DNA of 64,000 nt from Terrabacter sp. 28 (GTDB taxonomy: Bacteria > Actinomycetota > Actinomycetes > Actinomycetales > Dermatophilaceae). The stretch spans positions 155,328 through 219,327 of the forward strand of contig JYOE01000014.1 of the NCBI GenBank assembly GCA_000955875.1, written 5' to 3'. The position numbers and the translations under genes were made by a program. Below the pieces are notes generated by a model that was not told where the DNA came from, did not search any database, and saw nothing but the letters and a program-made list of their open reading frames with translations. Positions 35,384-44,389 of the stretch are shown here, piece after piece (the stretch's first letter is position 1; each line of letters begins with the position of its first letter).

Positions 35384-36391
35384 GTGTCGACAGTGACAGG
35401 TGTATCCGCCGCCGACGAGCTTCCCGGCCCCGACGGCGGCACGCCGCTGCGGGGCGACCGCGCCTCCACCGGACGCCTGGGCGACCGCCTGTTCGGTGGG
35501 TTCGCCACGTTCAGCGGCGTCCTCGTCATCGCCATCGTCACCCTCATCGCGGTGTTCCTCGTCGTGCAGGCGATCCCGGCCCTGACGAACAACTCCGAGA
35601 ACTTCTTCACGAGCCGCGTGTGGGCCCCCGGTGGCGAGAAGCCGGCGTTCGGCGTCCTCGAGTTCCTCTGGACCACCGTCGCCGCCTCGACGATCGCGAT
35701 GCTGATCGCGGTGCCTGTGGGCGTCGCGGTGGCTCTCTTCCTCACCCAGTACGCCCCGGTGTGGATGCGCCGGCCGGCGGCCGGTCTCGTCGACCTGCTC
35801 GCTGCCGTGCCCTCGATCGTCTACGGCCTGTGGGGCCTCATCGTCTTCTTCCCCGTGTGGAAGCCGGTCCAGCAGTGGGTCGAGGACAAGCTCGGCTGGT
35901 TCCCGCTCTTCGGCACCGCCGGCATCACCGGCGGCACCATCGCCTTCATCGGTGTGGTGCTCGCGATCATGGTCCTGCCCATCGTCACCGCCCTCTCGCG
36001 CGAGGTGTTCGACCAGACGCCCGCCACGCACAAGGAGGGCGCGCTCGCCCTGGGCGCCACCCAGTGGGAGATGATCCGCACGGCGGTGCTGCCCTTCGGC
36101 AAGCCCGGCGTCATCTCCGCCGCCATGCTGGCCCTCGGCCGCGCCCTCGGCGAGACGATCGCGGTCACCTTCCTCGTGTCCGCCCTGCCCGACGGCGCCA
36201 AGTGGACGTGGTCGCTCTTCAACGGCGGCGAGACCTTCGCCTCCAAGATCGCGAACAACGCGTCCGAGTTCAGCAACCCGAGCAAGACCGGCGCCTACAT
36301 CGCGGCCGGTCTCGTGCTGTTCGTGTTGACCTTCGTCGTCAACAGCATCGCCCGCATCGTCATCGAGCGCAGGAAGGCCTTCAGCGAATGA
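35384..36391 (+). CDS. pstC: Phosphate ABC transporter permease PstC
   Basis: This 335-residue inner-membrane permease has six transmembrane helices and the ABC permease loop, seen in the RKEGALALGATQWEMIR-like segment and GRALGETIAVTFLVSA. It forms the phosphate channel with PstA. GTG at 35384 has GGAAGAGG upstream. The 3' end overlaps pstA by 4 nt (ATGA). The N-terminal 30 residues are a soluble Gly/Asp-rich tail. Confidence 0.95.
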   Translation: MSTVTGVSAADELPGPDGGTPLRGDRASTGRLGDRLFGGFATFSGVLVIAIVTLIAVFLVVQAIPALTNNSENFFTSRVWAPGGEKPAFGVLEFLWTTVAASTIAMLIAVPVGVAVALFLTQYAPVWMRRPAAGLVDLLAAVPSIVYGLWGLIVFFPVWKPVQQWVEDKLGWFPLFGTAGITGGTIAFIGVVLAIMVLPIVTALSREVFDQTPATHKEGALALGATQWEMIRTAVLPFGKPGVISAAMLALGRALGETIAVTFLVSALPDGAKWTWSLFNGGETFASKIANNASEFSNPSKTGAYIAAGLVLFVLTFVVNSIARIVIERRKAFSE

Positions 36392-37347
36392 GCACGGTGA
36401 CCGAGAGCCGCGGACCCGCCGACGGCGTCACGCCCGACACCACTCCGCCCGGGGGCAAGGGTGGGCGCGACGTCCTTCGCGAGATGGACAACCCGCACCG
36501 CGTCCGCGCCGTCAAGGACGTCGTGGCCAAGGTGGTCATGTGGTTCGCCTTCGCGCTGGCCATGATCCCGCTCGTGTGGATCCTGACGACCGTCGTCGCC
36601 AAGGGCGTGCACATGCTCGGCTCCGCCACGTGGTGGACCGGCAACCAGCGCAACATCAACTCCGACGACTTCGGCGGCGGCGCGCGCCACGCCATCGAGG
36701 GCACCCTCGAGATGGTCGGCATGACGACCCTCATCGCCGTGCCGATCGGCATCATGACCGCGGTCTACCTCGTCGAGTACGGACGCGGCGGCCTCGCCCG
36801 GGCGATCAGCTTCATGGTCGACATCCTCTCGGGCATCCCGTCGATCGTCGCCGGCCTGTTCATCTACGCCGTCGTCGTCACGACCTTCGGCCTGCGCCAG
36901 TCGGGCTTCGCCGCCTCGCTGGCCCTCGTGCTGCTCATGATCCCGGTCATCGTGCGGTCCACCGAGGAGATGCTCAAGCTCGTCCCGAACGAGCTGCGCG
37001 AGGCCTCGTACGCGCTCGGCGTGCCCAAGTGGGTGACCGTCGTCAAGGTCGTCCTGCGCACGGCGTTCTCGGGCATCATCACCGGCGTGCTGCTCGGCGT
37101 CGCCCGCGTCATGGGCGAGACGGCCCCGCTGCTGATCCTCGCCCCGTACACGAAGAACTTCCAGCGGGACCTCTTCAACGGCAACTTCCCCACCCTGCCG
37201 ATGATGATCAACCAGGACCGTGGTGACCTCGCCCTGCCCGCGGCCGCGGAGCGCATGTGGGGCGCCGCGCTCACCCTGATCCTCCTCGTCCTGCTGCTCA
37301 ACGTGATCGGCCGCGTGGTCGCCCACTTCAACGCGGTCAAGAAGTAA
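36388..37347 (+). CDS. pstA: Phosphate ABC transporter permease PstA
   Basis: PstA is the second permease subunit of the phosphate importer. The 319-residue protein begins with a 50-residue soluble extension, then six helices. The ABC loop is [20 protein letters not shown] and the conserved [13 protein letters not shown] follows. The ATG overlaps the pstC stop codon. A 19-nt gap with AAGAGAAAGAGAAG precedes pstB. Confidence 0.95.
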   Translation: MSTVTESRGPADGVTPDTTPPGGKGGRDVLREMDNPHRVRAVKDVVAKVVMWFAFALAMIPLVWILTTVVAKGVHMLGSATWWTGNQRNINSDDFGGGARHAIEGTLEMVGMTTLIAVPIGIMTAVYLVEYGRGGLARAISFMVDILSGIPSIVAGLFIYAVVVTTFGLRQSGFAASLALVLLMIPVIVRSTEEMLKLVPNELREASYALGVPKWVTVVKVVLRTAFSGIITGVLLGVARVMGETAPLLILAPYTKNFQRDLFNGNFPTLPMMINQDRGDLALPAAAERMWGAALTLILLVLLLNVIGRVVAHFNAVKK

Positions 37348-37366
37348 GAGAAAGAGAAGCCTTCTC

Positions 37367-38143
37367 ATGGCAAAGCGAATCGACGTCAGCGACCTCAACG
37401 TCTACTACGGCTCCTTCAAGGCCGTCGAGGGTGTCTCGATGACGGTCGAGCCCCGGTCCGTCACGGCCTTCATCGGCCCTTCGGGCTGCGGCAAGTCGAC
37501 GTTCCTGCGCACCCTCAACCGCATGCACGAGGTCATCCCCGGCGGCCGCGTCGAGGGCAAGGTCATGCTCGACGACCAGGACCTGTATGCCGCCTCGATG
37601 GACCCCGTGACCGTGCGCCGCACCGTCGGCATGGTCTTCCAGCGCCCGAACCCGTTCCCCACGATGTCGATCTACGACAACGTCGCGGCCGGCCTCCGGC
37701 TCAACGGCGTCAAGAACAAGAAGACGCTCGACGGCATCGTCGAGAGCTCGCTCAAGGGCGCGAACCTCTGGAACGAGGTCAAGGACCGCCTGAACAAGCC
37801 GGGCGCGGGCCTCTCCGGCGGCCAGCAGCAGCGCCTCTGCATCGCCCGCGCCATCGCGGTACAGCCGCAGGTGCTGCTCATGGACGAGCCGTGCTCGGCG
37901 CTCGACCCGATCTCGACGCTCGCGATCGAGGACCTCATCAACGAGCTGAAGAACGACTACACGATCGTCATCGTCACCCACAACATGCAGCAGGCAGCGC
38001 GCGTCTCCGACCGCACCGCCTTCTTCAACCTCAAGGCGACCGGCGAGCCGGGCCGCCTCGTCGAGGTCGACGACACGACGCGGATCTTCAACAACCCGTC
38101 GCAGCAGGCCACCGAGGACTACATCTCCGGCCGTTTCGGCTGA
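37367..38143 (+). CDS. pstB: Phosphate ABC transporter ATP-binding protein PstB
   Basis: PstB powers phosphate import. The 258-residue protein has Walker [10 protein letters not shown], the signature [14 protein letters not shown], Walker [14 protein letters not shown] and the switch His in IVTHNMQQ. It completes the four-gene pstSCAB operon, whose products also participate in signalling to PhoU and SenX3. A strong bidirectional hairpin at 38169-38212 ends the operon. Confidence 0.97.
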   Translation: MAKRIDVSDLNVYYGSFKAVEGVSMTVEPRSVTAFIGPSGCGKSTFLRTLNRMHEVIPGGRVEGKVMLDDQDLYAASMDPVTVRRTVGMVFQRPNPFPTMSIYDNVAAGLRLNGVKNKKTLDGIVESSLKGANLWNEVKDRLNKPGAGLSGGQQQRLCIARAIAVQPQVLLMDEPCSALDPISTLAIEDLINELKNDYTIVIVTHNMQQAARVSDRTAFFNLKATGEPGRLVEVDDTTRIFNNPSQQATEDYISGRFG

Positions 38144-38168
38144 CCCGCACGTTCCGCGCCCGCACAGC

Positions 38169-38212
38169 AAAGTGCCCACTCGACCGGTTTCGACCGGTCG
38201 AGTGGGCACTTT
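38169..38212. terminator. Bidirectional terminator, pstB / pit
   Basis: A perfect 20-bp stem (38169-38188 with 38193-38212) holds the loop TTCG. The arms begin AAAGTGCCC and end GGGCACTTT, giving an A/T tract on each side, the classical bidirectional form. It lies between the converging pstB and pit genes. Confidence 0.92.
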
Positions 38213-38232
38213 TGTGTGCGCCCCGAGGGGGC

Positions 38233-39237
38233 TCAGCGGAAGACCGCGGTGATGTACCAGGCGATGACGGCCACGAGGCCGGCGCCGGGGAAGGTCAGCA
38301 CCCACGCGCCGACGATGTTGCCGGCCACGCCCCAGCGCACCGCGGAGAAGCGCTTCGTGGCGCCGACGCCCATGATCGACGACGTGATGGTGTGGGTCGT
38401 CGAGATGGGCGCGCCGAAGGCGAGGCCCGCGACGTAGAGGATCGCCGCGGCCGTGGTCTCGGCCGCGAAGCCCTGCGGGGGCGTCATGTGGATGATGCGC
38501 CGACCCAGCGTGCGCATGATGCGCCACCCACCGGCATACGTGCCCAGCGAGATGACGACGGCCGAGAGCACGAGGACCCACAGCGGGATGCTGTCGTCGC
38601 CGTGGTGGCCCGAGATGTTGAGCGCGAGCACGACGACGCCCGCCGTCTTGGCGGCGTCCTGCAGACCGTGGCCGAAGGCCATGGCCGCGGCCGACGCCGT
38701 CTGCGCCGTGCGGAACCCGCGCGACACGCGGCCGGGGTTGGCGTTGCGGAACATCCAGAGGATGGCCGTCATCACGAGGTAGCCGAGCACCAGTCCGATG
38801 ATCGGAGAGGCGATCATCGGGATGATGACCTTCTCCCAGATGACGGTCCACTGCACGTTGACACCCGCGACGAGCGCGGCGCCGCCGAGGCCACCGATGA
38901 GGGCGTGCGACGACGACGAGGGCAGGCCGAACCACCACGTGAGCAGGTTCCAGCCGATGGCGCCCACGAGTGCCGCCGCGACGAGCCAGAGGCCGTTGAC
39001 GCCCACCGGCTGCTCGATGATGCCCGAGCCGATGGTCTTGGCCACCTTGGTGCCGAAGAAGGCGCCGAAGAGGTTGGCGACGGCCGCCATGCCGAGCGCC
39101 ACGCGCGGCGTCAGCGCCCGCGTCGAGACAGAGGTCGCGATCGCGTTCGCCGCGTCGTGGAAGCCGTTGGTGTAGTTGAAGCCCATGGCCAGTGCGATGA
39201 CCGCACCGACCCCGAGGACGGGGATGGTCGTGTCCAT
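38233..39237 (-). CDS. pit: Low-affinity phosphate transporter (PiT family)
   Basis: The 334-residue protein is a PiT family permease, probably co-transporting phosphate with protons or metal-phosphate complexes. Both family signatures are visible: GFNYTNGFHDAANAIAT near the N-terminus and APISTTHTITSSIMGVGATK near the C-terminus. About ten hydrophobic helices are predicted. It lies 7 nt downstream of the DUF47 gene and converges on pstB. Pit works when phosphate is plentiful, complementing PstSCAB. Confidence 0.94.
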   Translation of the reverse strand: MDTTIPVLGVGAVIALAMGFNYTNGFHDAANAIATSVSTRALTPRVALGMAAVANLFGAFFGTKVAKTIGSGIIEQPVGVNGLWLVAAALVGAIGWNLLTWWFGLPSSSSHALIGGLGGAALVAGVNVQWTVIWEKVIIPMIASPIIGLVLGYLVMTAILWMFRNANPGRVSRGFRTAQTASAAAMAFGHGLQDAAKTAGVVVLALNISGHHGDDSIPLWVLVLSAVVISLGTYAGGWRIMRTLGRRIIHMTPPQGFAAETTAAAILYVAGLAFGAPISTTHTITSSIMGVGATKRFSAVRWGVAGNIVGAWVLTFPGAGLVAVIAWYITAVFR

Positions 39238-39244
39238 CAGCGGG

Positions 39245-39865
39245 TCAGGACTCCTTGACCGCGATGCCCTCGACGACGTGGGCCACCTTCTCGAACGCGT
39301 CGGCGGCGTTCTCGAACCCGTCGACGATGGCCTTGACCTTGATCACCTCGACGGCATCGTGGGCGTTGTTGAAGAGCGCGGCAACCTGCTTGCGGTGCAG
39401 CGAGTCGGCCTGGTTCTCGAGGCGGTTGATCTCGATCCAGTAGCTCTTGAGGTCCTTGAGGGAACGCAGGCGCGGCATCGCCTCGGCGGTGACCTCGGCC
39501 ATGCGCGCGAGGATCTCGAACTGGTCGGCCAGGCCCTCGGGGATGTCACCGAGGCGGTAGAGCACGATGAGGTCGGCGGTCTCCTCGATGAAGTCCATGC
39601 AGTCGTCGAGGGACGCGGCGAGGTTGTGGATGTCCTCGCGGTCGAACGGCGTGATGAACGAGGTGTTCACCTTGTTGATCAGCTCGTGCGTCGCGTCGTC
39701 GGCGGCGTGCTCGAGCTCCTTGAGGCGGTCGGCGACCGCCTGGCGCTTCGAGGGCTCGACCTCGAGGAAGCGGGTCAGCTCCCGGGTCGCCTCGACGAGC
39801 AGCTCGGCGGATGAGGTGAAGAGGGTGAAAAAGCTCGTGTCCTGGGGTGTGAGGCGAAAACCCAC
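39245..39865 (-). CDS. DUF47 family Pit accessory protein
   Basis: The 206-residue protein is a PhoU-like helical bundle of the DUF47 family, nearly always encoded with a Pit transporter. Typical stretches are SSAELLVEATRELTRFLE, HELINKVNTSFITPFDRED, and ADLIVLYRLGDIPEG. Its role is probably to regulate Pit. GTG at 39865 is the start. pit follows after 7 nt, so the pair form one operon. Confidence 0.9.
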   Translation of the reverse strand: MGFRLTPQDTSFFTLFTSSAELLVEATRELTRFLEVEPSKRQAVADRLKELEHAADDATHELINKVNTSFITPFDREDIHNLAASLDDCMDFIEETADLIVLYRLGDIPEGLADQFEILARMAEVTAEAMPRLRSLKDLKSYWIEINRLENQADSLHRKQVAALFNNAHDAVEVIKVKAIVDGFENAADAFEKVAHVVEGIAVKES

Positions 39866-40012
39866 GAGGTTGCTCCGGTCGATCGGGTGGCTGGTCCGGG
39901 GACGATGCTACGGCGTAGGAGCGACCCGGACGCAACCCGGCGGTCATCCGGCGTTCGCCCCGTGTTCGGCAACCGTCGCCGGTGGAGCGCCGACAGGCTG
40001 GTGGGCCGACGC

Positions 40013-40204
40013 TCAGGCAGGCGTGCTGCGCGACGGGCTCGCCGCGGCGGCCTCACCCGTGATGCCGAGCAGCTCGTCGACCTCGTCGGGGGTGAAGTGG
40101 CGTGGGCTGGACGACGCAGCGACCACCAGGTCGCTCACGAGCTCGATCTCATCGGCCAGTGCGACATCGAGCAGGTCTCCGGAGCGTTCCTCCTCGGGCG
40201 TCAT
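40013..40204 (-). CDS. Small conserved acidic protein
   Basis: This 63-residue protein reads MTPEEERSGDLLDVALADE then IELVSDLVVAASSSPRHFTP, and is probably two helices with an acidic surface and a disordered tail. I recognise no named family. The start has TACAGT 6 nt upstream, a clean leaderless promoter, supporting it as a real gene even though it is short. It stands alone, between the DUF47 gene and a 354-bp empty stretch. Confidence 0.65.
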   Translation of the reverse strand: MTPEEERSGDLLDVALADEIELVSDLVVAASSSPRHFTPDEVDELLGITGEAAAASPSRSTPA

Positions 40205-40558
40205 GAGATCACTGTAGGCACCTGCGCCGGGGCTCGTGTGGGGAAGGGCCGATCGAGATGGGCGGGCGGCTCGACAGACGCTGGACACGCTACGGACAGA
40301 CGTGTGACAGCACCCCGACACGCCTCCGACTTGCCTCGCGCCGCGCACCCGGGATCGCCCGTGGACGCGGCGACTCGGGGGAAGAGGTTGCGTCGGGCCG
40401 GGAGCGCCTCTCGGCACTGGGCCGCTCGTAGCGGCTGAATTTGGGACCCGGGGCTACCGCGACCCGACGCGCGTCAAGAATAGATCGGCGCGAACGGATC
40501 GCCAAAGACGACCGGACGCACGACCGTGTTCCGGGCCACCGCCGGGAGCGGGGCGGCC
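40205..40558. other. 354-bp stretch with no recognised gene
   Basis: Both neighbours are on the minus strand. The stretch contains the promoter of the small gene at its left edge (TACAGT, 40211-40216 region on the minus strand). A patch of lower GC near 40430-40500 may be downstream of the gene at 40559. I see no RNA gene or convincing reading frame. Confidence 0.4.
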
Positions 40559-41170
40559 TCAGTCCAGCGTGTCGGCCCGCCAGAGACGGGCGCAGACGGC
40601 GAGGTCGTCGGCCATGACGAGGACGTTGGCGGCCTGTTCGGCACTGTCGTCGCCCGACGAGATGTCGGCCCGACCGGCGGACACGACGCGGCAGAAGGCA
40701 GCGGCACGCTCGAGGGCGACGGCGAGGTCGCCCTCGAAGACGCCGCGCATCACCTCGTCGATGACGCGCCCCATCTCCTGCGGGCCGGGTGGCTCGGCGG
40801 CGCCGGCGACGGCGTGGTTCGGGCCGGTGAAACGGATGCCGGCGGCATACTCGCGGCTGGCCTCGTCGGGGGCGCGCCGGACCCACTCGCGCAGGACGTA
40901 GAGGCGCCACAGGGCGCCGGGCAGGGACCGGGCCGGGCGCTGGGACCACAGCTCGGCCAGGGTCGACAGGCCGATGTCGTCGACGAGCGCGACGAGCTTC
41001 TGCGTGACGGCGGGGTCGGCCGCAGCACGACCGGCGTGCACGAGGGCCAGCGCCGTCTCGTGGGCGACGTGGATCTGCTCGGTCGGGTCGTAGGCGGGCC
41101 CGTGCGCCTCGAGGGCGGACTCGCTGAAGAAGGCGGGCCGCCGGTGGGCGCGATGCTCGCTCTCGCTCAT
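40559..41170 (-). CDS. Conserved helical protein of unknown function
   Basis: The 203-residue protein is helical throughout, with LVALVDDIGLSTLAELWSQR, LWRLYVLREWVRRAPDE and NVLVMADDLAVCARLW as notable segments. I do not recognise the family with certainty; similar actinobacterial proteins are unannotated. It is divergent from the SigB/F-type sigma gene, with 165 bp between them, so it may share that gene's control region. No signal peptide or membrane helix is seen. Confidence 0.7.
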   Translation of the reverse strand: MSESEHRAHRRPAFFSESALEAHGPAYDPTEQIHVAHETALALVHAGRAAADPAVTQKLVALVDDIGLSTLAELWSQRPARSLPGALWRLYVLREWVRRAPDEASREYAAGIRFTGPNHAVAGAAEPPGPQEMGRVIDEVMRGVFEGDLAVALERAAAFCRVVSAGRADISSGDDSAEQAANVLVMADDLAVCARLWRADTLD

Positions 41171-41230
41171 CCCTGAAGGCTAGCCCCCGCCACCCACGGC
41201 ACGGATGACGCCGAGACGCCCCAGACCTTG

Positions 41231-41286
41231 GACAAAGCTGAATTTCTTGTCGAGCCCTTGTGCAATGTTGAGTCTTTGTCTAGGGT
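41231..41286 (+). promoter_or_regulatory. Promoter region of the SigB/F-type sigma gene
   Basis: A -35 TTGTGC (41258-41263) is 17 nt from a -10 TAGGGT (41281-41286), giving a leader of about 45 nt before the sigma ATG. GACAAAG (41231-41237) and CTTTGTC (41274-41280) form a 7-bp inverted repeat bracketing this promoter. The whole stretch is AT-rich compared with its surroundings, so it may be a controlled promoter. Confidence 0.55.
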
Positions 41287-41335
41287 TTCGGTGTCGGTCA
41301 AGAAAGCGCCGCCGCCCACTCTGGATGGAGCTGAC

Positions 41336-42124
41336 ATGACTGACCCGTCGTACGGTCCGCGCAAGGACGCGCGTACTCGTGAGCTGATCACCGCGGTCCG
41401 CACCTCCTCGTCGGACGCCGAGCGCTCCGAGGCGCTTGAGGCCGTGACCCGCCTGCACATGCCCCTCGCGCGGTCCCTCGCGCACCGCTACTCCGGCAAG
41501 GGCCTCGACCGCGAGGACCTCGAGCAGGTCGCCTTTCTCGCGCTGCTCAAGGCGATCCAGCGCTTCGACCTCGACCAGTCGACCGAGTTCGGTGCCTACG
41601 CGACGCCGACGATCACCGGGGAGCTGCGCCGCCACTTCCGCGACCACGGCTGGCTCGTCCGCCCGCCGCGCGGCCTGCAGGAGCGCCGCCAGGTCGTCGC
41701 CGACACGCGGACACGGCTCGAGCAGCAGCTCGGCCACGAGCCCGGCGCCGCCGACATCGCCAGCGCCCTCGACCTCACCCTCGACGAGGTCAAGGAGGCG
41801 CAGGTCGCCTCGACCAACCTGCGCCCCGCCTCGCTCGACGCCACGACGACCGAGGGTGGGCGCCCCGTGCTCGACCTCGTCGACGCCCGTGCCGACCACG
41901 ACTCCGACCCCGCCCGCGACGAGGGCATCGTCGTGCGCACCGCCCTGATGCGCCTGCCGGCCCGCGAGCAGCGCATCATCGAGCTGCGCTTCGAGCACGA
42001 CATGACCCAGGCCGAGATCGCCGACACGATGGGTCTCAGCGCGATGCAGGTCAGCCGCCTGCTGCGCCGCATCCTCGCGGAGCTGCGCGAGCAGCTCGAG
42101 TCCGCAGAGCTGCTCAGCGCCTGA
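41336..42124 (+). CDS. SigB/SigF/SigG-family sigma-70 factor
   Basis: The 262-residue protein has sigma regions 2, 3 and 4: RLHMPLARSLAHRYSGKGLD with DLEQVAFLALLKAIQRFD for region 2, GELRRHFRDHGWLVRPPRGL for the region 2.4-3 boundary, and REQRIIELRFEHDMTQAEIA for region 4. Such factors control stress or development and are usually held by RsbW-type anti-sigma proteins. No anti-sigma gene is adjacent. The MEDS-HATPase protein at 17625 could be a partner, but this is not shown. ATG at 41336 has TGGAG 6 nt upstream. Confidence 0.9.
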   Translation: MTDPSYGPRKDARTRELITAVRTSSSDAERSEALEAVTRLHMPLARSLAHRYSGKGLDREDLEQVAFLALLKAIQRFDLDQSTEFGAYATPTITGELRRHFRDHGWLVRPPRGLQERRQVVADTRTRLEQQLGHEPGAADIASALDLTLDEVKEAQVASTNLRPASLDATTTEGGRPVLDLVDARADHDSDPARDEGIVVRTALMRLPAREQRIIELRFEHDMTQAEIADTMGLSAMQVSRLLRRILAELREQLESAELLSA

Positions 42125-42177
42125 CGTCCTACCTCGACCCGGCGGCCCATCACCGGGCCCGGTCGACGTCGACGTGC

Positions 42178-42229
42178 TGATGGTCTGCCTGTCGGTGGGG
42201 TGATCACCACACCGACAGGCAGACCATCA
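42178..42229. terminator. Long cruciform-like hairpin after the sigma gene
   Basis: A 20-bp perfect stem (42178-42197 with 42210-42229) has a 12-nt loop that contains GGTGATCACC, itself a perfect palindrome, so a branched structure is possible. It lies about 54 nt after the sigma gene stop, and before the converging PEBP gene. Confidence 0.75.
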
Positions 42230-42257
42230 CGCGCCCCACCCGCGCAGCGGCTGGCGC

Positions 42258-42306
42258 GGACGGTCAGCTCGGACGGTCAGCTCGGACGGTCAGCTAGGAC
42301 GGTCAG
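42258..42306. repeat. 13-bp tandem repeat, four copies
   Basis: The unit GGACGGTCAGCTC repeats at 42258, 42271 and 42284 (last base A), with a partial fourth at 42297 (GGACGGTCAG) that includes the PEBP stop codon. Copy number could vary between strains. No spacer structure is present. Confidence 0.9.
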
Positions 42307-42824
42307 TGCTGGTAGGTGCCGTGCAGGATCGCCCTGCCGAGGGTCTTGAACGCGAGGTTGAACGAGACGACCGCGGGCGACGCGGAGTCGTCGACGCCCA
42401 GCGTCGGCTCCGACACTGCGTGCACCACGAAAAAGTAGCGGTGCGGCATGTCGCCCTCCGGAGGGGCTGCACCCATGAAGCCCTTGTCGCCGCCGTCGTT
42501 GCGCACGTGGAAGGCCTTGCCGGGCAGCGAGCTCGCGGCCGCCCCCGTGTCGAGGGACGTCACGTCGGCCGGCAGGTCGACGAGCACCCAGTGCCAGAAA
42601 CCGGACGGCGTCGGCGCGTCGGGGTCGAAGCACGTGACGACGTAGCTCTGGGTCCCCTCGGGTGCGCCGCTCCACGACAGCTGGGGCGAGATGTTGCCCT
42701 CGGCAGCGACCTGGTCGTCCTTGAGGGGCGCTCCGTCCGTGACGTCGTCGCTCGTCACCGTGAAGGAAGCCACCCGGGGCAGCAGCTCGTAGGGGTTGGG
42801 GGCGACCGGGCGGTCGAGGCTCAT
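42303..42824 (-). CDS. YbhB/YbcL family (PEBP, Raf kinase inhibitor-like) protein
   Basis: The 173-residue protein has the phosphatidylethanolamine-binding protein fold. The ligand pocket motif is [19 protein letters not shown], followed by a His-containing strand ([13 protein letters not shown]). Bacterial members have no fixed function; anion or small-ligand binding is likely. ATG at 42824 is preceded by GAGGACCGC. The stop codon falls in the fourth unit of the 13-bp repeat. Confidence 0.9.
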   Translation of the reverse strand: MSLDRPVAPNPYELLPRVASFTVTSDDVTDGAPLKDDQVAAEGNISPQLSWSGAPEGTQSYVVTCFDPDAPTPSGFWHWVLVDLPADVTSLDTGAAASSLPGKAFHVRNDGGDKGFMGAAPPEGDMPHRYFFVVHAVSEPTLGVDDSASPAVVSFNLAFKTLGRAILHGTYQH

Positions 42825-42984
42825 GCGGTCCTCCTGCGTCTCGTTGGCACTTGCACCGTACCCGCGCACCCGCACCCGCCGACCCCTCTCGACGCACCGA
42901 CGTGCGAGCCGTGGACGTCCGAGCACAGGCGGAGCCTGGTCGTTACCCTGAAGACGAACCGGGCAAAAGGGACAGGGGGCCGGG

Positions 42985-43569
42985 ATGCGGGGAGAACACA
43001 GGGCACCGCGCAAGACGGGGCAGCAGCAGCCGAGACCGACGCAGGATCCCTTGCGCCCCAACGACTTTCCGGTGTTCGCCGTGCGTGAGTGGGCCTCGCG
43101 CTTCTACGAGCAGCGACGGCTGGAGCGCGACGGCGCCTGGTGGCGGCTCGCGTGGCCCTTCGGCGTCGCGCTCCTCCTCGGCGGGCTCGCCGGGGCGGTG
43201 GCGACGCGCTGGCCGCTCACGCAGAACGACGTGGCTCTCGGCGCCGCCGTCGTCCTCACGGCAGCAGCCGCAGGCGTGTGCGTCGGCGGCATCATCCGCT
43301 GGCGTGCAGTCGGCCTGCGCCGCAAGGCCGCCCGGTCACGGCCCGCGACCGTCGACGAGCTGCCGAGCGCCGCCCGCGCCCTGGTGCTCGACTCCCCGCG
43401 GCTTCGCTTCCGCCGACCGGCCGACGCTGCGGGCATCGCGGCCGTACGCGACGACGTGGCGTCCCAGGCACCGCTGGGCCGGTTCGCAGCGACCGTCCTC
43501 GTGTGGGCGCTCGTGGTGGACGACGACGAGGCCACCCTCGAGGACTGGGTCCGCGGGCGCGCGGGCTGA
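42985..43569 (+). CDS. Membrane protein of unknown function
   Basis: The 194-residue protein has a charged N-terminus of about 50 residues, two hydrophobic helices ([19 protein letters not shown] and [20 protein letters not shown]), then a soluble C-terminal part. I do not recognise the family. It is probably a membrane hairpin with both ends in the cytoplasm. GGGGGCCGGG precedes the ATG. It converges on the membrane-protein gene at 43603. Confidence 0.6.
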   Translation: MRGEHRAPRKTGQQQPRPTQDPLRPNDFPVFAVREWASRFYEQRRLERDGAWWRLAWPFGVALLLGGLAGAVATRWPLTQNDVALGAAVVLTAAAAGVCVGGIIRWRAVGLRRKAARSRPATVDELPSAARALVLDSPRLRFRRPADAAGIAAVRDDVASQAPLGRFAATVLVWALVVDDDEATLEDWVRGRAG

Positions 43570-43602
43570 ACCGGCAGACGAGACCGGCCGCGCCGACCGC
43601 CT

Positions 43603-44319
43603 TCAGCCGCCGGAACCGAGCGCCCCGACCGCCCTGGCGACGACGAGCAGCGACGTGAGCAGGGCTGCCGTCGCCTCGAGCCCCATGAGGCACTTGGCCC
43701 GCGGCGAGAGCGGCATCGTGTCGGTCGGGCTGAACGCGCTGGAGTTCGTCAGCGAGACGTAGAGGTAGTCCACGAAGTGGGGGCGCCAGTTGGTGCTGAT
43801 GCTCGACCCGGCCGCAACCTCACGCACCGCGTCCTGGTTCTCGTCCTGCGAGAAGCGCCAGTCCGCGGGCGGGAGCCGATCGCGGGTCACGGTCTGTCGG
43901 GCAACCGGCCCACCGCGGTCGATCTCCCAGAAGAGCAGCCCGAACCCGATGACGTTGGTCAGCCACACCTGCATCCCCGCCACGAGCAGCGGCATCCCGC
44001 CGCGGTCGGAGGCGGAGAGCGACGCGACGAGCATGCCGAGGGCCACGAGGTTCGTCGCGATCACGAGGCACGCCAGCACGATCGACACCGCCCTCGACCA
44101 ACGGGTCTGGCGCACGAGCCGTCGCGGGTTGGTCACGAGCAGCGCTGCGAGCAGTGCGATCTCGACGACGGGGATCGCCAGACGAGGGCCGACGAGCAGC
44201 GACTCCGGCAGGCCGGCATACGCGACGGCTGCCACGACCACCGCAGCGGCAGGCGGGAGCCGGTTCTCGCCGCGGCTCGACCGCGGCTCCCGGCGGTGAC
44301 GGGACGGGGTGCGAGGCAT
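43603..44319 (-). CDS. Four-helix membrane protein with a channel-like segment (DUF1345-like)
   Basis: The protein of about 238 residues has four or five hydrophobic helices. Near the C-terminus HFVDYLYVSLTNSSAFSPTD then TMPLSPRAKCLMGLEA resembles a pore loop and following inner helix of two-pore channel-like proteins; DUF1345 proteins have a similar pattern. The ATG at 44319 is preferred, with TACCTT 6 nt upstream, over a TTG at 44340. A basic N-terminus of about 20 residues precedes the first helix. Function is unknown; an ion channel is a guess. Confidence 0.7.
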   Translation of the reverse strand: MPRTPSRHRREPRSSRGENRLPPAAAVVVAAVAYAGLPESLLVGPRLAIPVVEIALLAALLVTNPRRLVRQTRWSRAVSIVLACLVIATNLVALGMLVASLSASDRGGMPLLVAGMQVWLTNVIGFGLLFWEIDRGGPVARQTVTRDRLPPADWRFSQDENQDAVREVAAGSSISTNWRPHFVDYLYVSLTNSSAFSPTDTMPLSPRAKCLMGLEATAALLTSLLVVARAVGALGSGG

Positions 44320-44389
44320 GCGCTCAAGGTAGCCCGGCAACCATGGACCGAGGCTTGCGCGCGCCGAGGAGCGACCTCATCCTTGGACC

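Noticed and set aside
42258-42306. Possible CRISPR-like repeat
   Set aside because: The 13-bp units are directly adjacent with no spacers, so it is a simple tandem repeat.
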